DNA from: Smittia aterrima | Lineage: Eukaryota > Arthropoda > Insecta > Diptera > Chironomidae | Reading direction: 5' to 3' | Assembly: GCA_033063855.1 (NCBI GenBank) | Contig: CP093829.1 | Coordinates: forward strand, 16,461,537 to 16,525,536 | Length of the DNA: 64,000 nt | Shown here: positions 36,101-48,100 of the stretch, piece after piece | Layout of the letters: each line of letters starts with the position of its first letter | How positions within the stretch are numbered: position 1 is the first letter of the stretch | Program-made: the position numbers and the translations under genes | The notes under the pieces: model-generated | Told to the model about the DNA's origin: nothing | Seen by the model: the letters and a program-made list of their open reading frames with translations, nothing else | The model's database searches: none

Positions 36101-39100
36101 AATAAAATAATCGCTTCGCAAGTCGGCAGAGAGTAAATCCAATCAGCGAGGAAGTCAGAGGAGAGAAAAATCACTCACCAGTATAGTCAGGTGTTACATG
36201 AAGTCGTTGCTGCATATCGTTGAGAGTACAACCGCTTGCAGCACTCGTATACATGTTGACGTTGAACGGCTCGTGATAGAGGCTGCTCTTGTCGATTGAC
36301 TCGTTGTCATCCATTGACACTTTAAAATTACTATTCAGTCGTTTATCGATGCCTAATCCATCTGAGTATTGATTGTGCTGTAAGGCATTGAGCACGGCCG
36401 CTGTTCTAGTTCGTTTGTTCTTTGATACGATAAATAGGATTACGGCAATCAGGATGAGAATTATGATGGCAAGCGCAGTAATCACGACGCTGATGATATG
36501 CTGTTCAGGCTCCTGGTCGACAGGCTTTGATGAAACAACTGTAAACGAAAGAGAGAGAATGAGTGAAGGGTTTCATGAGCTCATTCCAGCGGTTATTGTT
36601 AATTAGACCACATTAATTAAAATTTTGTGTCAGCCACAGAATGAGGATCATCATCAAGAGATCCATAAAAATCCTATTTGAGCCTTGGCAACACTGCAAA
36701 ATGTTCCGAGAGATCTCCCCCAACATTTTACGACTTCAAGCATAATTAACTTTTTTCAAGAATCACTCTCAACGGAATTCAACATGTGATCCTGTTAACG
36801 CCTTTGGAATCCATCAAGGAGAATACCAGTGCTGTCTCCCCCGCCTTCCATCTTCAAAACTTGGCCAACACCAATCTCACTTCACTCAATCTGAGCTTCG
36901 GGTCTGATTTCTGGTGTCACATGTGTTGTGGGGTTCGCCTTTAATAGAAAAAGGTTTTTTCCATTCCACCAGGCGTTGTTCAAAGCGGAAGGCATTTATG
37001 GTTGGTGAAATAGAAAACGAGAATAAAGCTAATGTTTATCGCTCTGTGCGATTACTGCGAGAGAAAGTTTTATCCCTCGAAAAAGCTCTTAATGGTTTAA
37101 AATGTCTTTTACGAGCAGACGGCTTTTCCACGTCCTGCCGACAGCTTTCAATGACGACAGCGTCGACTGTAAAACGAAAGATATTTGTAAACTCTAAAGT
37201 TTAATACTCACTTTGCGGATGGTTTCGATTTCGATCACCTTTCTTCGACATCTGAACCTCGTCGCTTTGGAGCGTGTATTCAATGGAATTCGTGTCTTGT
37301 GGTTTTCCAGCATAGGCCACTTCTTCGGTGAAGTTACCGACGGCAGGAACTATGCGATCATAAAAAAGAGATGGAGAAATGAATAACAACGTCATTAAAT
37401 TCATTTAAAATTAATGCCAAATGTCAGAGGAGAAATATGAGTTTAATTAATGGCCGTTGAGCATTTTTCCGTGCACATCAAACGCGAGAGACATAAAAAT
37501 TCTTCAACTTCTTTATGAACATATCATGGATGCTCTCGGGGTCGATTTGAATATTTAACTTTGTGCTTCGTGTCATAAGCAAAATGTCTTTGAGCGTTCG
37601 AGGATGATAAATAGAGCGAAAGACTTTGCTAATAAATCATCATTTGAGGATTTTCTTCTTTCATAAGTTTTTCTCGAACATGAAAATAACAGTTTTATGT
37701 GTTGCGAAAGGAATTTCAATTAGTCCGATTAACTCTTTAATGAGTGTTATGCAAATGTTTGACGAGCATAGAAATTTCTTTATGTTTATGAAATTTCATT
37801 CACGAAACATTTTTCTCTTTACTTAACCAGAAAATCGCGATTTCTTTTTCTTCTTTCCTGCGAAATTGCTTCGAGAACATAACTCGAACATAATTCTACT
37901 GTTCACGAAATGATTTTTCTTCTTCATTGTTTATTTTCCTTTTAAATTGTTTTCTCCTAATTTTTCATCTCATGATTATTAAATAATTTCAGAGTTTTTC
38001 TTTATTATTTTGTGGAAAATGTTGAGAGGAATGTGGAACTGATTTCTCATGGGTTTTGTTCGTTAATGACGTCAAAAGTTTTAAAAAAATTACTTTTCTT
38101 CCCCCGACAATCAAAATATCAAAATAAACCAAACGATTCATGAAAGTGACATAATTTATTAAACTTCCTCGCCGACTTAGCTCTTTGACTCGCATGGAAA
38201 ACGTTTTGTGTTAAAAATGTTGTGTTTTTCATGTTATATGAGATGGAAAAGTGAAAAATGATCTTCATTTTCTTCTTACGCTTTTTTCTGAAAGAAAATT
38301 TCCATTTTTCACGGCAAAAAAATCTCAAAAGCTTTTCTTCCGCGCTTCACGTTTAGAAACTCTTTACATCCGCTGCGAAACGCATTATCATTGCTTGAAT
38401 GTCTTCAGTGCCTTTGAAAGCCGAAGAGATAACTGTGAGTTGCTCTTTCTAAAGTCACCATAATTAATCATTTAATTACTCAAACTTATAAATAGCGAGT
38501 GACAAGATAATGTTTCTCGTTTTGAAGAAGTCACACAAAAGCCCTTTTCTCCGAAAGATGATCCCAAAGAGATTTTTCTTTCTTCTTTCCAAAGTCTTTT
38601 TTTAGTGAAAAGAAATTATTTTAAACTTTGCTTTTCCGGGGCGGTGAGTTGAGATGAGTTGAGTTGCTAACACATGTTAACGAGAGGAATGTATTTTTTT
38701 CTTTTCTTATATTTCTTGATTCGCCTACAAGCTCACTTCATTCATTTATCATAATGAGTTTTACATCGGCAAACGGATGGAGCGACAACATTAAAGGCGA
38801 AATTATTTATTATAATTGTACGACAGAATGCTCAGAAGACGATGCTCAGAGGATGTTCTGACAAAGTGGAAAACATTACGAGAAAATCCATTTTTCATTG
38901 CAATATGTGGAGCGACGACAAGATTTTCTTTAAGAAATGCAAATTTTGCTTTCGAGAGTCGTCTATCTTCGGGATTCATGTCGTTTCAAAGCCACAAGGA
39001 ATTAGTAAATGTCTTTTTCGTCATAATTAAGGAGAAAGTTGTGGTATTCATAATGATTTTCCCTCTTTCGCTATCTCTTGAAAAACACTTGAACCGAAAA

Positions 39101-42100
39101 CTTTCAAGTCTCATCGATTTTCTGATTAAACGAAAGAACCTTGGATTGAAACAAGTTACGACACGAACAAGTGTACGGCGAACTCTGCTCGGCTTAACGG
39201 AGGTTGAAATTTTATTCTAATTAACAGCGATTCTTCAACGAGCAATTACAATGTAGAACTCTTATAATACTAAGACAAGCACTTTGACGGGATCAACTTC
39301 CCTTCCGACAGTCACGAGTCCTCCTTTTCAAAGCGTTTATTTAACGTTGCGCTACATAAATATCCGAGCAACGTAAAGAAATCAAAATAAATATTTAAAT
39401 GCCGTGGAGCTGTTTTTCAATCTTCATCTCCCATCGTCTTTTTCTTCTTCGTCTCTCTTTCCCCGTAAATTACTTTTTCCTTTTAGTGTTCTACATAAAT
39501 ATTTTAATCGAGTCGTAATTAAAGGAAAAAGCACTTGACATTTGCATGACATCAAAGAGAGCTCTCCTAACAAGCGAGAGCCGAGCTCGCTCAAGAAATA
39601 TTTATTTACATGGAGAAACATTTTTACATGTGACGCTCGTCTTTGCGCTCAACACGAGCGCTGACTCTGTACGATGCGAGCTCGTAAAAGAAGCCCAAGT
39701 TAGTCTCTTTCTCCCCCGCACACCCAAAGGAAATGAGAAATGGCAAACGGAGAAGTAAAAAATTGTATGAAATTGCAGAAAAATAATTAGAAATTTTCAC
39801 ATCAATGTTTTTATCGTTTCCGCACTGTTGAAAAATGTTCAAGTCTCAAGTCAATTGAACCGATCGTATAACCACTGAGTTTGCTTTCCAACCGTGCCCA
39901 GCGACATAACATTTTCTTACAATTTCCATGTGGAACTATAATTAAACATTTAACGTACCTGATATGAACGAGACTTCGCTCAGCATAATCCATTTCGATG
40001 CAAAGTACAACTGAAGCTGAACATAGCGTCCAACTCGATGATGTAGTTTAATCGTGACATCACGTGCATGCTCCATGACGGGATCGGGCATGTATGAGAA
40101 ATGCACGGACTCGCCATTGTAATACTGACCGCCAATGCTGAAGTAAACCTTCGCGAGTGAAAATACCTGTTAAAGAAAGAGGATTGTTGAATGGGGAATT
40201 GCAATGTCCGTGGTTGGGAGCGAATAATTCAATTAGAATCTACATCGATTGCGAATGCATTCGGCGTTCAATTGGTCTCGCGTTGAACCGAAAACACGAT
40301 TTAACTTTTAATTTGTTGTTTGTTCGAAAACTTCTTTTACTGGTACGAGTAGTGTCGAATGGCCGAGGAGGAAGGGCAGAAGTAACTCAAGACGACCAAC
40401 GCTGATTAAAACTTTCTCTCTGTGTCTCGCAACAAGAAATTCATTCAATTTGCGATTCAATTAAACAAGAGAACAGCAAAAGAATGTTTCTCCAAAAATG
40501 ATTTATTTTAAAACATTCCTTTGCCGAGCTTTGAATCAGGAAAAGTGAAAAAAAAAACTTGTTGTTGCAAACGACGTGAAATACTTGACGATTAAATTAT
40601 TTCGCTTATTAAATTCTTGAGTTCATCTTCCCTTTCTCGGCTTTGTTGTTTTCCATCAAAAGCAAAGCCAAAGGAAAAACTTCAAAATTTACTTTTTCAC
40701 GCGTCTTCTCTCTCTGTTTATTCGTTCTTCTCGTCTCAAAATATTTTGATTAAATTTACAACAAACGAGACGACGTCGAAGCTTTTTTGAAAACAATGCT
40801 CGAGATTCCATTGTAATTTCGCGAACGCTGTTTGATAAATTTTTTCGTCGCCCTTTTGTTGTTGTTTCAAACTCAAGAGAGAGGAAGAAAAAAGGTGAAA
40901 AATAAATTTTAAAGCAACCTGGGGTGTGCTCAGAGCAGCTCTTCATTCGATTAGTGTAAGTAGCTGATGATGGAGGAAATTCTTCGACACTTCATCGCGC
41001 TGTTTACATTATTAATATCGCGTACCTTCTGCCTTTGAAGTTCACTGTGTGATGTTTTTAAATCAAACTGAACTCAGACGCTCTCAACCATCAATGTTTA
41101 ATAAGTCTTTGGAAGTGACTGAACTCACCTGAACACCTTTCGAGAACATATTGTTTGTGTGGAGAACCATTGCGCTGAAATTCCTCACCGTATCGAATTG
41201 AAATGTCAACTCGACGGGCTTTCCTGGGGTACCAATGCTGTCATTACTCCAACCGACCCATTCAAATCCTGCATGAAAAGTTTAAGCAAAGACATTTTCG
41301 AGAGATAAGACAAAAAGCTTCTGAAAAGAGGATAATAGAGCTTTTCGCAAATAGTTTGTCGTCTGCAAGCTCAACAACTTTTATCGCTTGTTAAGAGATA
41401 GAATAATCATCGTGTCGTCATTAATTCAAGCAATTTTCTCAAAATTTAAATATCTCAATCCATCCTCATCTGCAATCGCTTTCTCAACGACAACTCACTC
41501 AATTCATCTTGAGACTTCAAGTTCCCTTCAAGAAAGTATCAAATTACGAATTCAGTTATTCAATATTGATCAATTTTCATTAGAGCCAAGAAGGAGGAAA
41601 AGTTCTGCTCTCTCTCGACTTACGATAAAGTTGGGAAATTGTTGGAAAGGAAAGAAACTCGAAGACGACAAAAAAATAGTTTATAACTTCACGACGATAA
41701 GATATCCGAAGCTTGAGGATGGACGACAAAAGGATAATAGAGTCGAGTTTCTAATTGGAGTGTGTTGCATAAACGAAAGCTTATAATGTCGTTAAAAGAT
41801 TTTCCCAGTGAACTACAGACGACTCTGCTGTTTAAATTAATCAACTGTCCCATCTGGGAGATCACATAACTAAGAAATATTATGTCGTTTCGCCAAAAAT
41901 CAACCCTCGACGGAAAGTTTTTCCTTCTTTTTTTTCTGCGGAAAATAGTCGTCGTCGTCTGTGCAGGAAGAAATTGCCGGATTACAAATCGTTATTAATT
42001 CTCTTTTTTCGTCAAGGCTTTGCAAACTATCGAGAAGATTTTCCTGGCCTTTTATCGTCTCTTTGGAGACTAAAATCGTCATAAATTAATTTCCCTCTGT

Positions 42101-45100
42101 CTCAAGGAGGAAGAGAAATAGTTTCGAAGAAGGGAAGAAGAAACATTTCGTGTTTACACAACACACAGCGCCAGCAGGAAAAACAGGAAATGAGTTTCGA
42201 TATCATTTTTATCCCATTCAATATGTTTTATGGAAATCACCTTCGGTGAACTTTCTTCCTTTTTTCTCTCTTGTTGAAAGGAAAAGACGATGATGATGAC
42301 ACGCCAGACAACTTCTGACTGTTTCTTGCTTGTCGTTCGAAGGCACGACTAAGAAAAATGATGTTTTCCCTTTTAGCCTATTAATAGCCCTAAGGCCCAA
42401 CGTGTATTGTCGGAGGTGATGACTCTTATGGGCTGTTTTATCTCTCTGTTTGCTGCTGCTGTGAGTTCTTCCGTTTCGTCGGAAAAAGTTGGTCTCTTGC
42501 AACAATAATTCTCAATAAAAAAGGAAAGGAAACTGAGATGTACCGGCAAACACCTCTCATGGGAGTGAGAATTCAAACAATTTTTTTATGTTCGATTGTG
42601 AAAGAGAGAGAATTGTAGGCAATGGCACATTCGAGCTGATTCGATTGATTTGCATTCACCTTTAAATAAATCATGAATATATGAGTTCGAGGCACTCTCA
42701 GAACGACAACAACGAGACGAAGAAAAAGAAATGAAAAGTAAAAGAAAGAAATGAATTTTGATTATGTTAATGCTGATTTCATTGCCTGAATATTTTACAG
42801 TCGACTTCCGATACTGAACGAGTCGTGAGATGGAAATTCCTCAACTGTTTAAATATTCAATTTCAATTTGCTACAGTGAGAGTGAGCAAAGGCAAGGAAG
42901 AGCCGGGAGTGAGATTGGCAGCAAACAACGTTATAATGTTGGAAATTGAAAGCTTTTTTATGTAAATTCGGGCACATTAAGCAGGTAATCGCACCAATCA
43001 TGTTCCGCCATTGCTATGGCAACATCCTCGTTATGGATAATATTTTCGCAGGTTGATCGGAGCGGCGGCAATGGAATTGCGTAATAAATTTTAATACTCG
43101 ATGGCCCATGAGATATTTATTGAGCTTCTTATTATCTTCCCAGCGATTAGCTCAAGTCTTAAGCTGCCATTTAAATCGAAATCTATTTGCTTTTTCTCCC
43201 GTGAGGTCTTCATAAATATGAATTTAATAACGAGAAGCTCTTCCCCAAAAGTTATTTGGATTAGAATTTGTCTCCCCCGGTAGAGAGCTGCGACAGGCTG
43301 GCATCCAGATGAGCTTCGCTTTTATCGCTTCAATCTTTCTTCCCTCCTCAGACGATGCATGATGACGAGGAAAACAAACATTTACATAACAAATTACTTT
43401 CTGGGAAAAAGTTCGACGAAATGTGTTTTTTATGTGCTTTCGAGATAAGAGAATCCTTTTCGAATGAAAGTATCGAGTTCAAGATGATCAATCAATTAGA
43501 TTTGGAATAAATTTCTGAAACGAAGAATCTCAAAACAAGCGATAAAAGTGAGAAGTAAGTCAACTTCTCCCTTATTTTATGATGACGACAAACATTACGA
43601 CGACGCTCTTACCTTTACCAAATCCATAAACATCGCTCCGGAAATTATCCATTCCCTTCTGCCCATCTACGAGTTGTCCCAAGCCACCCACGAGTCGGTC
43701 TTGCTCATCTTCGCCATCGTAAGTCTTATCCGAAAGTTCAACTTCGTTTCCTCTTAGAACACCTTTCGGGATGACGTAGGATGTAAGTCCCTCTGCGAAT
43801 AAAGATTAACTAGCGTTAGTGTCAGGACTCATCAAGGGAGAACGAATACTAAGCTTGACAGGAGAATCTTCAACCGACAAACAAATCAAACTTCATCCTC
43901 TTCTTTCTTCTCTGGTGTTTGTAGAAAAGTAAAATGGCAAACACGGTCGTTAGAGGGTTGCATTGCGTGCAACCTGTAAATCATCATCATTAATTCATGA
44001 GAGCTTCATGAAAGATTAATTCGACCGAGTTTATGAAACATGGCAAAGATTTTATGATAATTTCTTTGCTGTGCGCTCGTCTTTATTCTCGAAAAATGAG
44101 ATTCAATTTATCTCTCTCTCCCTTCGACATCGTAATTATTAAAAATGAAACTTTAGATCTTTTGAAATTTCAGAAACGTATTTCGTCTATTAAAATATCA
44201 AATAACATCAGCGGAGGAAAATAATTATTCATCGCTGAGAGTGAGAAAAGCAGAAAGAAAAGTCGCCCGAGGAGACAAAACACAGAAAGTCACTTTACGA
44301 ATTATGAAAAATCACACCTTGGGCCATATTTGTCTTCATCATAAGGCAAACTTTTTTGGACGAAAGAAGTTCTCGTATCAATTTAATTTACGAGTTTATT
44401 TCAGGACGAAAAAGTTTCTGTTTGGTTTTAATTCATTTAATAAATTTTTCTCTCCCAAAATGCACAAACACTCGAAATAAGTTTCGTTGAGGAAATGTTT
44501 GCGTTGCATATGTTTCAACAATTAAATTAAAAAGTTTATCACACACAACAGAGGGCGAAGCGGAAACATTGAACAAAAATTTCCATTCGTTCTCTCGGAT
44601 ATCACTGGAGTTTTGTTTGTCGGCGAGTTTTTTTTTGCTTTGGCAAGGAGCTCAAAGCCAAAACATCGAACGAAGCTAAAATAAAAACAAGCGCTCACCA
44701 TCCCAAATGCATCCAATCAGTTCTGCTCGAAGGCAAACTGTCCTATCGTACTGACTGTATGGATAGATTCGAACTTTTTGTGCCATGATGATTGGCTGCA
44801 ACACATTTTCCACTTCACTGTACGTGTTGATGTTTGCTGTTAAAATCTGTTGGGAAAAGGATCAATAAATTAGTTTTGATTGATAAAAAAAAGCGACGAT
44901 ACATCTCGAGATCATTAGTTGGCCTATTGTTAGAACAAGAATTGTGAGCGTATTGAAATACTTTCAAGTATCACAATGGCTCAGAATCACTCAAGCTCAC
45001 AATGCACTTGCTAATTGGAGACGATGTGTTGTGTTGTATCTTCGTTATTGAAACTCGATACTTCAACTCGTTGATTGAAGAAAACATCATTCGCTCATCT

Positions 45101-48100
45101 TACCTCTTTTCCCTGTATATTTTTCCAGCGCTTCCATTTGTTGCCGAAGCTAGCGCGCCAGTACTCAACGACGTAAGCCTCGGTGAACTCTTGTCCTTGA
45201 CCCTTTCCGAATCTACCCTGTGTTTTAATTGATGTGATTGCATGGAGCGATAATAAATCTATTTGTAAGTATTCGTTCAGATTCCTCGACACCATATGCT
45301 TTGGACACCATGCACCACCATTATTGTCTATTCTCAATCTAAATGGACGAGACAAGAAAAAAGAAAGAAAAAAATGATGAAACGAAGATTAATGAAAATA
45401 TCGATTAATAAATATTTCTTCAAACATTTCGTCGTCTTTCGCAAGAAGTCGTTCATTCATAAATATGAAATAATAAATCCCGCACAGCGCTTATGTTGTG
45501 TATCAGTCGATGGCAAACGATGTCAGGAGATTTGAGATGAGAATGATTTATTATTAACGCAATTGTGCTTCCTCTTCCCAATTCTCTCGTTCTCTGTTCG
45601 TCGTCCTCTACGAGTCACAGTCAAACCAATTTGTATTCCAATTTAGAACGAAAGAAATAATTGATTTCTGTTACAGTAATTAGAAGTTTCGTTTACAACC
45701 AGCAGAGACAGATAGAAAGAAGGAAAGATGAGGAATTTCCATCTGTAAACCCCACAAGAACGAGAAGAGAGAGAAAGAGATACAAGTTTAATGAACGTCG
45801 TGTGTTTGTTTGTTTGAATATCTTTACACAGAGAAATGTCATTTAGTAATTTGTCTAAGACGTCGAGAGCTTCTTTAATTTAAATTCTTTATTGTTCTCT
45901 AAACGTTCGTCGTTAGTGAATTTTGCTAGATCAGGAATGTTGATTTCACGAACTTTAACCAAATTTTGTTTCACACAGTCGAATGTAACTCAACAACTCT
46001 GAGCCCCCTCTTTCGTCAAAAATCCATCTTGAACATGAAATTCAATATCGCATTGTCGTAATCCTCTAAACTTATTCATATTCAAATCATCAGAACTGGG
46101 GTTGCTCTCGAGTTTGAGACCTCGTCAATCTGCTGTCAAAATAGATTTAGATTTTTCTATTTGTTTGCTTTAAACAACCGTTTCTCCAGTCACTTAAAAT
46201 TAATAAAAATAAAACAAGTTCTGTCTGTTTTCTTTGTTGTGTCGTTGAATATTAACAAGCCATAGCAAAGTAAAAAGAGATTTCTGCATGTGATCACATT
46301 TCTCGTCCCTTTTTTAGCAAAGTCTAGTTGCTGCTGCATAAATGCGCAATAAATTTTTCACTTTGAATCACTTTTTAGGGGATTTTAAACGAGCTCAGCT
46401 CTTCAGTAAAGCACACGAGAAGCAAAGCAACGAGAGAGATGAAAACTTATTTGCCTATGAACGTGGAAGATAAGACACGTTTTGTGTTTAATGATGTTTT
46501 TTCAAGGGTGCTCCTCAAACAACGTTTTCGTTTCTTGCCGATTCAGGCCAAATTATAATGAATCAACGGTCGAGTCCTTAACAGGGAAAGTCTTGAGCTT
46601 TTCCGGAGAAAATTCAGCTGCTCAAGCTATCCAATTATAAAAGGCAAGTAAAGGAGACTCGTAAACAATGTTGCGCAAAGTTGTTTCCTCATCCCAAACT
46701 ATTTTATTTATTTATTTCAAACTAGCTCGGACATAAACGTAAAATAAATAAAATGGCCCAAACATCGCTGCTTTAATAGTTTTCCCTCCCAATGTTTAAA
46801 CTGTTTTTCATTTCCATTCGATTTTATTATTTTCCACAAAACTCATTTAAAAATCAATTTGAGCTAAACCATCAATTTCAACTTTATCTTCGGTTGAAAA
46901 AGTGTTTACAAAATGTCTTAAATTTGTTTTGTGCACAAGATGAACGGAAAAGCGAATGTTTCAATAAAAAAAACTCAGGCAGGAGAGCTAAGAGATAAGA
47001 ACAGGCACGTGTTCCAATATTTATTCGCTTTGAGCTTGAGTTGGAGGAAGCAGCAAAAAAATTAGCATTCAATTTTGTTATTTTTTGCTTTCGGTTGGCT
47101 CTCGCCGAGAACAGAGCAGAAAAAAAAACATTTTTGAGAACATAATCTGAAAACCACCTACGAGTGCGAGCAGCTCAAAGATTTAATATTTTGATAAATC
47201 TCCTTCGACTCGACTTGTGTACAAACACGAAACTTCTCGGGGGTTGGATGTTACTTTTTTATTATTAGAGTTCGGGGAGATATAAATAATCATTTTCATT
47301 ATAATCTTCCATGAACATAAATTCTCTTTAAACAATATTCCAAATGCATAAACTTTTCTCTCGCCTTGAAAACCAACAAATTACACTTCGTCGTGCGATT
47401 AAATGCAAGTAATTACACTCGAAACTATTCTACATCAGGAAAGTGAACGCTTATGGTTTTTTTCTTTCGAGTAGAATGGCGTGGGTGTGCATATGCTGCC
47501 GTTCAACATCAGCCACCCCACAGCAAAGCTCTCTCCTCGTTTTCCGAAAAAAAAAATCAATAAGTAATGTTTCCGCTTTTCCTTAACGGAAGGAAAACCT
47601 GTACATACACCGAAGAACGAAAATTTTCATCCTTTTATATTCCTCATACGTGCTCGAGAGCTCCCCATTGAAACGAGAATTCCCTCATGCTACTGTTAAT
47701 ATTTTTAAACACTTTAGATTGTATTCATGTGAGGGTACATTACAGGAACATCAATAAGAGGAAGTTTGATAAAAAGTTCCGAATCGAACAAATTTTTTAT
47801 CAAGTGGTTGCGTTCGAGGGTTGAACGAGAACAACGAGAATGAAGAAGGAAGAGAAATTGCACTGAAAAAGGGTTTTCGAGCTCTTTAAAGAACAGAAAA
47901 ACCGAAATTACAATCATCAGTCAATCGACATCAAAATGTTTTTCCTATACCGAGAGAATGAAAATATTTTTATTGCTTCGAATCACGCCAATGACGGAAA
48001 ATTAAGGAGAGAACTTCTGAATCGACATCGAGCCGATAAATCACGAAAACTCGGTAGAGAAATTATTTAGTGCGAGTTCTCGGACGGAATTGACTGATAC